This document shows, piece after piece, positions 8,020-16,866 of a DNA stretch of 64,000 nt (the stretch's first letter is position 1; every line of letters begins with the position of its first letter). Under the pieces are notes generated by a model, which was not told the DNA's origin, ran no database searches, and was given only the letters and a program-made list of their open reading frames with translations. Origin of the DNA: Streptosporangium violaceochromogenes. Its GTDB lineage: Bacteria; Actinomycetota; Actinomycetes; Streptosporangiales; Streptosporangiaceae. The stretch lies in assembly GCF_014654615.1 (NCBI RefSeq), contig NZ_BNBB01000016.1, positions 62,001-126,000 on the forward strand. The letters run 5' to 3'. A program made the translations under genes and the position numbers.

Positions 8020-8574
8020 TCAGTCTTTCTCCGCGGCCCAGTCGGGGGCGAGGATCGACATCACGACCGCGCTGTGCCACCTGCCCTTCCAGCGCAGCGC
8101 GTCGCGGCGCACGCCCTCCTCGACGAACCCCACCTTGCGGTACACGTGGGCGGCCCGGTCGTTGAAGTCGAAGACCTCAAGGCCGATCCGGTGCAGGTCG
8201 GTGGCGGTGAAGGCGTGGTCGAGGAGGAGCCGGATGGCCTCGGTGCCGTACCCTCGGCCGAAGACCCGGGGACCGACCAGGGCGATGCGCAGATTGCAGG
8301 ACAGGTTGTGGACGTCCAGCTCGTTGAGCACCACCTCGCCGACGTAGGAGTCGTCCTCGGCCGCGCAGATCGCCAGGTCCAGCCGGTTGTCGTGGTCACC
8401 GCGCGAGCGGTACCACATCTCGGCGGCGGCGCGGTCGAACTCGCCGTGGGATCCGGTCAGCCGGGCGGTTTCGGGGTCGTTGACGAGCTCCCAGAGGCCG
8501 TCCACGTGCTCGGGGCCGACGGGCCGGAGCGTCACGCGCTCTCCCGGCAGGGTGGGTTTCTTCGCGAACATCAC
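8020..8574 (-). CDS. GNAT N-acetyltransferase, RimJ/RimL-like
   Basis: A 184-residue acetyl-CoA-dependent N-acetyltransferase. The order of motifs is that of the RimJ/RimL group: GERVTLRPVGPEH at the N-terminus, then motif A with pyrophosphate loop GRGYGTEAI near residue 108, then HRIGLEVFDFNDRAAHVYRK and VGFVEEGVRRDA. The acceptor (protein N-terminus, antibiotic or metabolite) cannot be read. It is a single-gene unit followed by the unrelated XRE regulator. Two adjacent ATGs (8574, 8571) are both possible starts. Confidence 0.87.
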   Translation of the reverse strand: MMFAKKPTLPGERVTLRPVGPEHVDGLWELVNDPETARLTGSHGEFDRAAAEMWYRSRGDHDNRLDLAICAAEDDSYVGEVVLNELDVHNLSCNLRIALVGPRVFGRGYGTEAIRLLLDHAFTATDLHRIGLEVFDFNDRAAHVYRKVGFVEEGVRRDALRWKGRWHSAVVMSILAPDWAAEKD

Positions 8575-8653
8575 CCCGACGTGTCTACCCGCCCGGCCTG
8601 GGGGCGGGCAAGTCGGAGCCCCGGTCCGCGTATCCGGTCGCCCGAGGCCCGGG

Positions 8654-8989
8654 TCACCAGGGGCCGTAGGGGCCCTGGTTGCCGCCCTTGCCGACCTCGC
8701 TCACCGCGGGCTTCACGTCGGCGAGGTAGATGCCGGCCGCGATGACCGCGGCGATGGCGAAGAAGTTGAGCTGGCCGAGACCGAGCCCGAAGTACCCCAC
8801 GGCCGAGGCGAACGAGAACAGCGTCGCCAGCGAAAGGATGATCAGCCAGAGCTTCTTGGTCTGCTTGCCGGTGATGGCGAAGGCCCGCGCGGGCGTGCGG
8901 ATGGAGTGGAACAGGGCCCAGGCGGACATGCCGAAAGCGATGATGCTGAGAATCCAGAAGATGATGCTCAGACCCTGGAAGATCATCAC
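8654..8989 (-). CDS. DUF2516 membrane protein
   Basis: A 111-residue membrane protein of the DUF2516 family. It has three hydrophobic segments: residues 6-28, about 47-66 and about 72-89. The cytoplasmic loop SIRTPARAFAITGKQTKK is characteristic. It is the third gene of the cluster XRE (9686), HBHA-like (9257), DUF2516, an order I associate with Rv0474-Rv0475-Rv0476 in Mycobacterium tuberculosis. Function is unknown. Confidence 0.85.
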   Translation of the reverse strand: MMIFQGLSIIFWILSIIAFGMSAWALFHSIRTPARAFAITGKQTKKLWLIILSLATLFSFASAVGYFGLGLGQLNFFAIAAVIAAGIYLADVKPAVSEVGKGGNQGPYGPW

Positions 8990-9256
8990 TGCTCCCGCGC
9001 GCTCGTCGTACCGGTGGACTCCACCCTAATGCCGAAAGCGTCGTCCGCGCCGTGCCGGACGCATACGTGCCGCATCCGGTCAGAAGCGGGCCGGACCGCG
9101 CCGGGTCACGCCGGAACGGGCCCCTTCGGCCGCTGAGGGGCCGTTCCGGCGTTCTCCGCGAGGGCGCCCCGGGCTTCGCGCGCGGGCCCCGGCCTCACGG
9201 GGGCCTTAAGCCCCGCCGCCGCCCGGTGCCGCCCGGTGCCGCCTCAGGACCTCGTG

Positions 9257-9682
9257 TCAGGACCTCGTGGTGGAGCCGCTCTTGGGGGCGCGGGAGTTCT
9301 TCCGGGTGGCCGAGGCGGGCGCGGCGGCCTTGGAGACCTCCTTCAGCTCCAGCGCGGCCCCGCCGCTCGCCCGGGAGACGACCTTGCGGCCGCGGGTGGC
9401 GAACTGCTCGTAGAGCTCGGTGGCCCTGACCGTGAAGTGGTCGGCGTAGCCGCGGGCCTTCACCGGGAAGTCCCGGGCGTAGCCTTCGGCCCTGCCCGCC
9501 AGCTCCCTGGCCTTCTCGGGAAGGTCCTTCGCCGCGTCGCGGATCTCCCCGCGGCGGCTCTGCAGCCTGTTGATCCGTTCGGGGAGCCCGCGCAGCTTCT
9601 CGACCGCGAAGTCGCCGGCGCCGGCGACGGCGTAGAACGGCTTGGACTCCGCGAGCTTCTTGACTTCGGTGGACAGAGTCAT
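9257..9682 (-). CDS. HBHA-like helical protein
   Basis: A 141-residue highly helical protein. Residues 5-95 form a long amphipathic coil with many Lys/Arg/Glu residues (KLRG, RINRLQSRRGEIRDAAKDL, KARELAGRAEGYARDF). The C-terminus is Ala/Lys/Ser-rich (KAAAPASATRKNSRAPK), like the Lys-rich heparin-binding tail of mycobacterial HBHA but much shorter. Synteny supports the relationship, with an XRE gene immediately upstream (3 bp gap) and DUF2516 downstream. There is no signal peptide. Adhesin function should not be assumed in a soil actinomycete; a membrane or lipid-interacting role is a guess. Confidence 0.7.
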   Translation of the reverse strand: MTLSTEVKKLAESKPFYAVAGAGDFAVEKLRGLPERINRLQSRRGEIRDAAKDLPEKARELAGRAEGYARDFPVKARGYADHFTVRATELYEQFATRGRKVVSRASGGAALELKEVSKAAAPASATRKNSRAPKSGSTTRS

Positions 9683-9685
9683 GGG

Positions 9686-10213
9686 TTAACCTTCCTTGGA
9701 TTCCGGTGTGACGTCGCCGCCGTCCGGGGAGACCGCGTAGGGCTTGAACGCGGTGAGACGTCCCTCGGGCGGCGGAGCCTCTCCGTTCGGCGAGGAGTGC
9801 GCGTCGCGCTCACGGGGCTCCGGCGCGGGATGCGCTTTCTGGGAGGTCTGCGCCTCTCCCGCCGGGGCCTCGGCTCGGTTCTCCTTGCGGAACGACTCGT
9901 AGATGTCGATCAGCACCTGACGCTGACGCTCGGTGATGAGGTGGTCGGCCCGGATCGCGGCCAGCACGTCGCTCTCCGGCTCGCGCTCGTCGATGAGGCC
10001 GGCCTGCACGTAGAGCGCCCGCGAGGAGACGTGCAGACCTTTGGCGATCTGGTTGAGGATCTCCGCGCTGGGCTTGCGCAGCCCGCGCTCGATCTGGCTG
10101 AGGTAGGGGTTGGAGACCCCCGCCGCGGCGGCGAGCTGGCGCAGTGAGATCTTCGCGTGCTTGCGCTGCTCGCGAATGTATTCGCCGATCGAGCCGACCT
10201 TGGGCAGTGCCAT
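9686..10213 (-). CDS. XRE-family regulator (Rv0474-like)
   Basis: A 175-residue regulator. The XRE helix-turn-helix spans residues 8-70, with SLRQLAAAAGVSNPYLSQIE as the HTH core. A helical region to about residue 110 and a disordered Pro/Glu-rich tail follow. I placed the start at ATG 10213 (MALPKVGSIGEYIREQR), which matches the family N-terminus. It leads the HBHA-like and DUF2516 genes. A perfect palindrome 24 bp upstream of the ATG suggests autoregulation. Confidence 0.85.
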   Translation of the reverse strand: MALPKVGSIGEYIREQRKHAKISLRQLAAAAGVSNPYLSQIERGLRKPSAEILNQIAKGLHVSSRALYVQAGLIDEREPESDVLAAIRADHLITERQRQVLIDIYESFRKENRAEAPAGEAQTSQKAHPAPEPRERDAHSSPNGEAPPPEGRLTAFKPYAVSPDGGDVTPESKEG

Positions 10214-10236
10214 GTCTTCAGTCTGCCCCACGATGC

Positions 10237-10248
10237 TTGCAATTGCAA
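10237..10248. promoter_or_regulatory. Palindrome TTGCAATTGCAA upstream of the XRE gene
   Basis: A perfect 12-bp palindrome lies 24 bp before the ATG at 10213, flanked by CGATGC and GCATCG in slightly offset symmetry. It is well placed to be the operator of the XRE regulator. Confidence 0.5.
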
Positions 10249-10376
10249 ACGCATCGGCTAACGACTGCAAGCAGCGCGGGGGTGGGCGGGGGCCGCCCCT
10301 CGGAACGCGAACGGGGACGGCGGAAGACGGCGGGGGACAGGCGGCGGCCCGGCGGGGCGGTGGAGCGGTGGGGCGT

Positions 10377-11303
10377 TCAGTGGGGCATGAGCCAGAGCAG
10401 CGGGGCCGAGGCGGTCAGGGTCATGGAGAAGGCGACGATGGAGTAGCGGATCCGGCGCGGGAGCTCCGGCCCCGGGGTGACCAGGCGCTCGACCCGGGCC
10501 ATCACCGCGGCGCACGAGTCGGACACTCCCAGGGCGCCGTGCGGGGCGGGGGCGGCGCCCGCCGTGCCGAAACGGAGCAGGGCGCTGGCCAGGCGGCGCG
10601 GGGAGCAGTAGCGGCGGGCGACGTCGTCGGCGGCCATCTCGACCAGCAGGCCGACCTCGGTCTGTATCCTGCCGACCACCCGCGACCACGGCAGCGCCCG
10701 GCGCAGCGCGGCGAACGGCAGCAGCACCAGGTCGTGACGCTCGCGGACGTGCGCGCTCTCGTGCGCGAGCACCGCGGTCAGTTCGGCGGGGGAGAGCAGC
10801 TTCAGCGTGCCCGCGCTGACCACCACCTGGGAACGCAGGCCCGGCACGCAGTAGGCGGCGGGCCCGGGGTGGTCGACCACCCGCACGCCGGGCACCTCGG
10901 GGTCGTCCCGGGAGACGAGGGCGAGCAGGGCGCGGTGGTGGTGCCGGGCGCGGAGCGTCTGCACGCCCGCGGTGAGCAGGACCACGATCAGCACGGTGAG
11001 CGCGGTCAGCCCGACGATGAGGGCCAGGATCCTCGGCAGGCCGTACGGCTCGGCCGGGCCGTAGCCGCCGTTGAGCGCCGAGACGGCGAAGGCGCGCAGT
11101 CCCTGGAGCACGCCCTGGCCGTAGGGCGCGAGGGCGTACGACAGCAGTGCGCCGGTCCCCGCCAGGCCCCAGGTGACCCCGAGCGCCTGCCACAGGACGA
11201 TGGCGACGTGCGGGGCGCGGTAGGTCCACCGCGCCCGCGTGAACCGCCAGGCTCCGACCGCGCAGACCAGGGCGAGGGTCGCCAGGACTGCCGCGGTGAT
11301 CAC
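10377..11303 (-). CDS. M56-family membrane metallopeptidase (BlaR1-like)
   Basis: A 308-residue membrane protease. Hydrophobic segments lie at residues 2-18, about 34-58, about 91-112 and at the C-terminus. The zinc motif HESAH (H181, E182, H185) sits in SPAELTAVLAHESAHVRERHD, with EMAADDVARR as the likely third-ligand region. It starts at GTG 11303, overlapping the BlaI stop by 4 bp (GTGA), so the two are translationally coupled. In BlaI/BlaR systems the protease cleaves the repressor after sensing. There is no penicillin-binding sensor domain here, so the signal is unknown. Confidence 0.87.
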   Translation of the reverse strand: MITAAVLATLALVCAVGAWRFTRARWTYRAPHVAIVLWQALGVTWGLAGTGALLSYALAPYGQGVLQGLRAFAVSALNGGYGPAEPYGLPRILALIVGLTALTVLIVVLLTAGVQTLRARHHHRALLALVSRDDPEVPGVRVVDHPGPAAYCVPGLRSQVVVSAGTLKLLSPAELTAVLAHESAHVRERHDLVLLPFAALRRALPWSRVVGRIQTEVGLLVEMAADDVARRYCSPRRLASALLRFGTAGAAPAPHGALGVSDSCAAVMARVERLVTPGPELPRRIRYSIVAFSMTLTASAPLLWLMPH

Positions 11304-11656
11304 TCGTCCTCCAGCTCCGTCAGTGCTCTGAGCAGGATCTCTGCCTCGCTGCCGGAGACGGCCTGGGCGAACCGGGTGAGGGCGGCCGAACGGTCTCCGG
11401 TCAGATCGAGTGCCCCCAGCATAAGCTCCGCGACGTACGCGTCGCGGCTTTCGGCGGATTCGTACCGCCATGCGCGCCCGTCGCGGGTGCGCAGGAGGAA
11501 CCCCTTGCGGGTCAGCCGGTCGAGCACCGTCATCACGGTGGTGGGCGCGAGGTCGCGGTCGGCGATCAGCCGCCCCACCTCGCGCGCCGTCACCGGAGAC
11601 GACTGTGCCCAGATGATGTCCATGATGCTGCGTTCGAGTTCGCCCAGACCCTTCAC
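11300..11656 (-). CDS. BlaI/MecI/CopY-family repressor
   Basis: A 118-residue winged-helix repressor starting MKGLGELERSIMDIIW. The recognition region APTTVMTVLDRLTRKGFL is typical of the family, and the C-terminal half is the dimerisation helix bundle. It is the first gene of a two-gene operon with the M56 protease. A 10-bp perfect palindrome lies about 30 bp upstream. The operon contains no beta-lactamase, so the regulated genes are either elsewhere or the pair itself. Confidence 0.9.
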   Translation of the reverse strand: MKGLGELERSIMDIIWAQSSPVTAREVGRLIADRDLAPTTVMTVLDRLTRKGFLLRTRDGRAWRYESAESRDAYVAELMLGALDLTGDRSAALTRFAQAVSGSEAEILLRALTELEDE

Positions 11657-11687
11657 ACCGTCAAGCCTAACTCCTGTACCACGAGGG

Positions 11688-11697
11688 GTAGTACTAC
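11688..11697. promoter_or_regulatory. BlaI-type operator GTAGTACTAC
   Basis: A perfect palindrome 32 bp upstream of the blaI start. BlaI-family operators are TAC/GTA-rich dyads (TACNNNNNGTA type), so this is a natural autoregulatory site. Confidence 0.5.
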
Positions 11698-11710
11698 GGA
11701 TTGTCGAGTG

Positions 11711-12610
11711 TTATTGCCGCGTCCGGCGTCCGGGCCGTTCGGGGCCGCCCCCGCCGCCTCCACCGCTCGCGCCGTCTCCGCCGATCCCGCCGTCTCCGCC
11801 GCCGTCCCCCGTGCCGTTTCCGCCGGGGGCGATCGCGGCCCAGGGAAGCGTCAGCTCGCCGAGCCGCCAGCGCGCCCGCCCGCCCAGCGGCGGTGTCCTC
11901 ACCACCGGCCAGGCCGAGGAGAGCGTCCGGGCGGTGGCGATCCACCGCTGGCGGAGGCCGTGGGCGCCGAAGGGGGCGTTGACCGCCCAGGCGTGGTCGA
12001 AGTCGCGCAGGAACGCGTGGACGGGCTCGCCGGGGACGTTGCGGTGGATCAGCGTCTTAGGCAGCCGCTCGGCGAGGTCGGAAGGGCGCTCGAAGCCGTC
12101 GAAACGCGCCGAGAACGTCACCGTCCGCGGCCCCGAGGCGTCGAGTCCCGCCCACACGGCCCGGTGGCCCACCTCCGAGCAGGTGCCCTCGACGAGCACC
12201 CCGCCCGGCGCGAGCCGGGCGCGCAGGGTCGCCCAGTGCTCCCACGCCTCGGCCTCGCCGTACTGCCGGAGCACGTTGAACGCCCTGACCAGCACGGGCC
12301 GCCGGCTCACCGGGAGCTCGAAGCCGCCGAGGGTGAAGGACAGGCCCTCCCGTTCGTACGGCTTGGCCGCCGCCACCCTGGCCGGGTCGATCTCGACGCC
12401 GACGACCTCGACGGACGGGCACACCCTCCGCAGCCGCGCGAACAGCTCGCAGGTCGTGACGTGCGAGGCGCCGTAGCCGAGGTCCACCACCAGCGGGCGG
12501 TCGGCCGACCGCAGCAGGCGGCCGTGGACGGCGGCGATCCACCGGTCGGCCCTGCGCAGCCGGTTGCGCGCCGTGGTCCCCCTGGTGATCTCCCCGATCC
12601 GCCTGGCCAC
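11711..12610 (-). CDS. Class I SAM-dependent methyltransferase with Gly-rich tail
   Basis: A 299-residue protein with an N-terminal Rossmann methyltransferase domain: motif I is VVDLGYGASHVT, followed by acidic VEVVGVEIDPARV and later LAPGGVLVEGTCSE. After residue ~260 it ends in a low-complexity tail of about 35 residues dominated by Gly and Asp and then basic RPGRRTRQ. GTG at 12610 starts 2 bp after the SDR stop, so the genes are coupled. The substrate is unknown. The tail may be disordered or a repeat expansion at the gene end. Confidence 0.78.
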   Translation of the reverse strand: MARRIGEITRGTTARNRLRRADRWIAAVHGRLLRSADRPLVVDLGYGASHVTTCELFARLRRVCPSVEVVGVEIDPARVAAAKPYEREGLSFTLGGFELPVSRRPVLVRAFNVLRQYGEAEAWEHWATLRARLAPGGVLVEGTCSEVGHRAVWAGLDASGPRTVTFSARFDGFERPSDLAERLPKTLIHRNVPGEPVHAFLRDFDHAWAVNAPFGAHGLRQRWIATARTLSSAWPVVRTPPLGGRARWRLGELTLPWAAIAPGGNGTGDGGGDGGIGGDGASGGGGGGGPERPGRRTRQ

Positions 12611-12612
12611 GG

Positions 12613-13350
12613 TCAGACGCGGTGGATCTTGTGCTGCGCCGCCTGGGCGCGGGGGCGGATGACGAGGCGGTCGATGTTGACGTGGGCCGGCCGGGTGACG
12701 CACCACGTCACGGCGTCCGCCACGTCGCCGGCCGTGAGCGGGCCGGGAACCCCCTGGTAGACCAGGTCGGCGGCGGTCGCGTCGCCGCGGAAGCGGTTCA
12801 GGGAGAACTCCTCGGTGTGGACCATGCCGGGGGCCACCTCGACGACCCGGACCGGCTCGCCGCACAGCTCCAGCCTGAGCACCTCGGTCATCGAGGTCTG
12901 GGCGTGCTTGGCCGCGACGTAGCCGCCACCCTCCTCGTAGGGGACCAGGCCGGCGACGGAGGTCAGAACGACCAGCACGCCGTCGCCCGAGGCGACCAGG
13001 AACGGCAGCAGCGCCTTGGTGACCCGGAGCGTGCCCAGCACGTTGACCTCGTACATCCGCCGCCAGTCGGCCACGTCCCCCCGCGCCACCGGCTCCATGC
13101 CGATCGCGCCGCCGGCGTTGTTGACGAGCACGTCGCAGCGGTCGAGCGCGGCGGCCAGCTCGTCCACCGACTCCTGGGAGGTCACGTCCAGGGCCATCGG
13201 GCGGATCCCGGGCACCTCGGCGGCCAGCTCCTCCAGCCGGTCCCGGCGCCGCGCGGCGGCCACCACGCTGTAACCCTCGTCGGCCAGCCGGCAAGCCGTC
13301 GCCCGGCCGATGCCGCTGCTGGCCCCCGTCACCACTGCTGTCCTCGTCAT
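12613..13350 (-). CDS. Short-chain dehydrogenase/reductase
   Basis: A 245-residue classical SDR oxidoreductase. It has the cofactor motif TGASSGIG (residues 8-15), NNAG (77-80) and the catalytic triad S131, Y144 and K148. An Arg cluster after the second strand (AARRRDR) suggests NADP(H). The YdfG-like group (serine/3-hydroxy acid dehydrogenases) is the closest I can name. ATG at 13350 fits the family start. It is divergent from mshA and leads the methyltransferase gene. Confidence 0.87.
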   Translation of the reverse strand: MTRTAVVTGASSGIGRATACRLADEGYSVVAAARRRDRLEELAAEVPGIRPMALDVTSQESVDELAAALDRCDVLVNNAGGAIGMEPVARGDVADWRRMYEVNVLGTLRVTKALLPFLVASGDGVLVVLTSVAGLVPYEEGGGYVAAKHAQTSMTEVLRLELCGEPVRVVEVAPGMVHTEEFSLNRFRGDATAADLVYQGVPGPLTAGDVADAVTWCVTRPAHVNIDRLVIRPRAQAAQHKIHRV

Positions 13351-13453
13351 GGTCCTCCATCCTGCCAGGACCCGCGGGGTGCCCCCGGAGCGCCCGCCCG
13401 GCGGGAATGTTGTGAACCCCCGGGTGGTTACTTCCCTCTCGGAGGTGGTGTCG

Positions 13454-14731
13454 GTGAGGCGACGGCGGGCCAACCGGGTTGCGACGATCAGCATGCACAC
13501 GTCCCCCCTGGACCAGCCGGGGACCGGAGACGCGGGCGGCATGAACGTCTACATCGTGGAGGTGGCCAAACGGCTGGCCCACCTGGGCGTGGAGGTCGAG
13601 ATCTTCACCCGGCAGACGGCACGGGATCTGCCGCCGGTCGCCGAACTCGTCCCGGGGGTGTCCGTCCGCCACGTCACCGCCGGGCCGTACGAGGAGCTCG
13701 ACAGGGGTGACCTGCCGGGCCAGCTCTGCGCGTTCCTGTCGGGTGTTCTGCGCACCGAGGCCATGTACGAACCGGGCCGCTACGACGTGATCCACTCCCA
13801 CTACTGGCTCTCCGGTCAGGTCGGCTGGCCGGCCAAGGAGCGCTGGGGCGTGCCCCTGGTGCACACCATGCACACCATGGCCAAGGTGAAGAACCTCCTT
13901 CTGGCCGCCGGCGACCGTCCCGAGCCGCGCGCCCGCGTGCTGGGCGAGCAGCAGGTCGTCGACGTCGCCGACCGCCTGGTGGCCAACACCCCGACCGAGG
14001 CCCGCGAACTCGTCGACCTGTACGGCGCGGCCCCCGGCCGCGTCGAGGTCGTCAGCCCCGGGGTGAACCTCACCGTCTTCCGGCCCGCCTCCAGGGAGGC
14101 GGCCCGCCGCCGGCTCGGTCTGCCGCCGGACGCCCACGTGCTGCTGTTCGTCGGGCGCGTCCAGCCGCTCAAGGCCCCCGACGTGCTGCTGCGCGCCGCG
14201 GCGCGGATGATCGCCGACGACCCCGCGCTACGGCCTAGGCTGGTCGTCGCCTGCGTCGGAGGCCCCAGCGGCAACGGCCTCGCCCGGCCCTCCCACCTCA
14301 CCGAGCTGGCGGCCTCGCTCGGTATCTCCGAGGTGGTCAGGGTCGTGCCCCCGGCGCCCCAGGAGGAGCTCGCCGACTGGTACCGCGCGGCCGACGTGAC
14401 CGTGGTGCCCTCGCACAGCGAGTCGTTCGGCCTGGTCGCCCTGGAGTCGCAGGCGTGCGGCACCCCCGTCGCCGCCGCCTCCGTGGGGGGCCTGCGCACC
14501 GCCGTGCGCGACGGGGTGTCCGGGGTGCTCGTCGAAGGGCACGACCCCTGCGACTGGGCGCGGGTGCTCACGCGGTTCGTGCGCCTGCCGGCCTGGCGCG
14601 ACGCGCTGGCGTCGGGGACGGTGACGCAGGCCGCCGCCTTCGGCTGGTCGGCCACCGCGGCGCGGCTCGCCGACGTCTACGCCGAGGCGATGGCCTCCCT
14701 GCGCCGCGTCCCGGTCGCGGTCAGCCCGTAG
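13454..14731 (+). CDS. mshA: D-inositol-3-phosphate glycosyltransferase
   Basis: A 425-residue GT4 retaining glycosyltransferase catalysing the first step of mycothiol synthesis: UDP-GlcNAc plus 1D-myo-inositol 3-phosphate. MshA features are [20 protein letters not shown] (start region), [15 protein letters not shown], the [12 protein letters not shown] block and the donor-binding end [21 protein letters not shown] chose GTG 13454, 8 bp after CGGAGG; other GTGs lie at 13445 and 13448. It is followed by YbjN and phosphoglycerate mutase, as in Streptomyces. Mycothiol is the main actinobacterial thiol. Confidence 0.93.
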   Translation: MRRRRANRVATISMHTSPLDQPGTGDAGGMNVYIVEVAKRLAHLGVEVEIFTRQTARDLPPVAELVPGVSVRHVTAGPYEELDRGDLPGQLCAFLSGVLRTEAMYEPGRYDVIHSHYWLSGQVGWPAKERWGVPLVHTMHTMAKVKNLLLAAGDRPEPRARVLGEQQVVDVADRLVANTPTEARELVDLYGAAPGRVEVVSPGVNLTVFRPASREAARRRLGLPPDAHVLLFVGRVQPLKAPDVLLRAAARMIADDPALRPRLVVACVGGPSGNGLARPSHLTELAASLGISEVVRVVPPAPQEELADWYRAADVTVVPSHSESFGLVALESQACGTPVAAASVGGLRTAVRDGVSGVLVEGHDPCDWARVLTRFVRLPAWRDALASGTVTQAAAFGWSATAARLADVYAEAMASLRRVPVAVSP

Positions 14732-14740
14732 GGTGGGCGC

Positions 14741-15235
14741 ATGCGTGAGGTGATCGAGGCGGCGCTCCGGGCCGCCGAGGCGTCGTTCGAGGAGCCCCGG
14801 CCCGGAGCGTTCCTGGTGACGCTCCCCGGCCGGCACAGGCTGGCGACCGCGACGTGGCTGATCGTCGGTGACCAGGCCCTGCACGTGGAGGCGTTCTTCT
14901 GCAGGCAGCCCGACGAGAACCACGCCGCGTTCTACCGCTGGCTGCTGACCAAGAACGGTTCCACTTACGGCGTGCACTTCGCCCTCGACCCGGTCGGCGA
15001 CGTCTACCTCGTGGGCAGGGTCCCGCCGGCGGCGGTCTCCGAGGAGGAGATCGACCGGCTGCTCGGCTGCGTCCTCACCTACTCCGACGAGGGCTTCGAC
15101 CGGGCGCTTGAGCTCGGCTTCGCCTCCTCGATCCGGCGTGAGTGGGAGTGGCGTGCCCGGCGTGGTGAGTCGCTCGCCAACCTCCGGGCGTTCGCCAGGT
15201 TCGCCGACCCGGAGCGCCGGGAGGGGGCCGGTTAA
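14741..15235 (+). CDS. YbjN domain-containing protein
   Basis: A 164-residue protein of the YbjN family, whose fold resembles type III secretion chaperones. It contains [20 protein letters not shown] and the acidic [20 protein letters not shown]. The gene starts 9 bp after mshA and ends 10 bp before gpm, so it belongs to that operon. The conserved position between mshA and gpmA suggests a role in the same physiology, but no activity is known. Confidence 0.83.
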   Translation: MREVIEAALRAAEASFEEPRPGAFLVTLPGRHRLATATWLIVGDQALHVEAFFCRQPDENHAAFYRWLLTKNGSTYGVHFALDPVGDVYLVGRVPPAAVSEEEIDRLLGCVLTYSDEGFDRALELGFASSIRREWEWRARRGESLANLRAFARFADPERREGAG

Positions 15236-15245
15236 GCTGGCCCGT

Positions 15246-15989
15246 ATGGCGACTTTGGTGCTGCTGCGGCACGGTGAGAGCGAGTGGAACGCTAAGGGTC
15301 TGTTCACCGGGTGGGTGGACGCCGGGCTGTCGGCCCGGGGCGAGGAGGAGGCGCGGCGCGGCGGGCGGCTGCTGCTGGAGGCGGGGGTACGGCCCGGCGT
15401 CGTCCACACCTCGCTGCTGACCCGCGCGATCCAGACGGCCAACCTTGCGCTGGGCTCCGCCGACCTGCTCTGGCTGCCCGTCACCCGGTCCTGGCGGCTC
15501 AACGAGCGCCACTACGGCGCGTTGCAGGGCAAGGACAAGGCGCAGACCCGGGCCGAGTTCGGCGACGAGCAGTTCATGCTCTGGCGGCGCTCCTACGACA
15601 CCCCGCCGCCGCCGATCGCCGACGACGACGAGTTCTCGCAGGCCGGCGACGCGCGCTACGCGCTGCTTCCGGGTGAGCTGATGCCGAGGACCGAGTGCCT
15701 CAAGGACGTCGTCGAGCGCATGCTGCCCTACTGGTACGACGCGATCGTGCCCGACCTGGCGTCGGGAAGGACCGTCCTGGTCGTCGCGCACGGCAACTCG
15801 CTCCGGGCCCTGGTCAAGCACCTGGACGGGATCGGCGACGACGAGATCGCCGGGCTCAACATCCCCACCGGCATTCCGCTGCTGTACGAGCTGGACGGCG
15901 CCTTCCGGCCGGTGACGGCGGGCGGTCGCTATCTCGACCCCGAGGCGGCCGAGTCGGCCATCAAGGCCGTGGCCAACCAGGGCAGGTAG
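15246..15989 (+). CDS. gpmA: 2,3-bisphosphoglycerate-dependent phosphoglycerate mutase
   Basis: A 247-residue glycolytic enzyme that interconverts 3- and 2-phosphoglycerate. The phosphohistidine motif [10 protein letters not shown] gives H9 as the nucleophile, with the [10 protein letters not shown] loop and the second histidine in [11 protein letters not shown] completing the site. The length and C-terminal tail fit the dPGM family. It is the last gene of the mshA-YbjN-gpmA run and is followed by a strong two-way terminator. Confidence 0.94.
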   Translation: MATLVLLRHGESEWNAKGLFTGWVDAGLSARGEEEARRGGRLLLEAGVRPGVVHTSLLTRAIQTANLALGSADLLWLPVTRSWRLNERHYGALQGKDKAQTRAEFGDEQFMLWRRSYDTPPPPIADDDEFSQAGDARYALLPGELMPRTECLKDVVERMLPYWYDAIVPDLASGRTVLVVAHGNSLRALVKHLDGIGDDEIAGLNIPTGIPLLYELDGAFRPVTAGGRYLDPEAAESAIKAVANQGR

Positions 15990-16007
15990 GAGACGGCGGG
16001 AAGGCGT

Positions 16008-16045
16008 GGGGGCCGGGCCCGAGACAGGCTCGGCCCGGTGCCCCC
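16008..16045. terminator. Bidirectional terminator between gpmA and phoU
   Basis: GGGGGCCGGGCCCGAG (16008-16023) pairs with CTCGGCCCGGTGCCCCC (16029-16045), one G-T or bulge aside. It lies between convergent genes, so it can serve both. Confidence 0.7.
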
Positions 16046-16061
16046 GAACGGTGCCGGCCCC

Positions 16062-16721
16062 TCAGACGATGTCGGCGTCCGGTGTGCGGGAGCCGGTCAC
16101 GAGATACACCACGTCCCGGGCGACGCGGACGGCGTGGTCGGCGTAGCGCTCGTAGTAGCGGCCGACCAGCGTCACGTCCACGGCCGGTTCGACGCCGTAC
16201 TTCCAGTCGTCGGCCATGAGGACCGTGAACAGCCTGCGGTGCAGCCTGTCCATCGCGTCGTCGTCGCCCTCCAGCTCCAGCGCCGCGTCCACGTCGCGTG
16301 AGGCGATGCAGCTGCCGGCCTTGGTGACCAGCCGCTCGGCGATCTGCCCCATCTCCACGATGGTGGAGCGGATCTCCGGCGGGATCGCCGACTCCGGGTG
16401 GCGCAGCCGGGCCACCTTGGCCACGTGCTCGGCCAGGTCGCCCATCCGTTCGAGGTCGGTGCCCATCCGCAGCGCCGCGATGATCATCCTGAGGTCGACC
16501 GCCACCGGCTGCTGCCTGGCCATCAGATCGAAGATCGATATTTCGATCTCCGCGAATATCCGGTCGACCTCCTCGTCGCGGGAGATGACGCTTTCGGCGA
16601 GTTGAAGGTCGGAGTCCAAAAGGGCGGTGGTGGCCCGGGATATCGCCGACCTCACCAGGCGGGTCATCTCGACCAGCCGGCCGGTGAGGGCGGCGAGTTC
16701 TTCATGGTAGGCGTCGCGCAT
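16062..16721 (-). CDS. phoU: Phosphate transport regulator PhoU
   Basis: A 219-residue all-helical protein with the two three-helix PhoU repeats. Metal-binding helices are seen as ERMGDLAEHVAK in repeat one and RYYERYADHAVRVARD in repeat two. PhoU links the Pst transporter to the SenX3/PhoR-type sensor kinase and dampens its signalling. The gene is divergent from senX3, and the shared promoter region carries a probable PHO box, an arrangement known for phoU/phoRP in Streptomyces. Confidence 0.94.
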   Translation of the reverse strand: MRDAYHEELAALTGRLVEMTRLVRSAISRATTALLDSDLQLAESVISRDEEVDRIFAEIEISIFDLMARQQPVAVDLRMIIAALRMGTDLERMGDLAEHVAKVARLRHPESAIPPEIRSTIVEMGQIAERLVTKAGSCIASRDVDAALELEGDDDAMDRLHRRLFTVLMADDWKYGVEPAVDVTLVGRYYERYADHAVRVARDVVYLVTGSRTPDADIV

Positions 16722-16739
16722 GGCCTCACCGTACGTGCG

Positions 16740-16772
16740 TAATAGTGAACGAACCTAGACCCTAAAGTGAAC
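16740..16772 (-). promoter_or_regulatory. Probable PHO box (PhoP/RegX3 site)
   Basis: On the minus strand, GTTCAC occurs at 16772-16767 and again at 16750-16745, exactly 22 bp apart. This gives three 11-bp units: GTTCACTTTAG, GGTCTAGGTTC and GTTCACTATTA. Streptomyces PhoP binds direct 11-nt repeats beginning GTTCAC, and the phoU-phoRP intergenic region is a known target. The middle unit is degenerate. Confidence 0.65.
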
Positions 16773-16866
16773 TTTGGAGGAAAAGGTATGTTTATGCCCT
16801 TATGAGCAGCCCCAATAGAGAAACCCCACCTACCATCAAGGATGTGAAGCCAAGCAGGAGGAGCGC

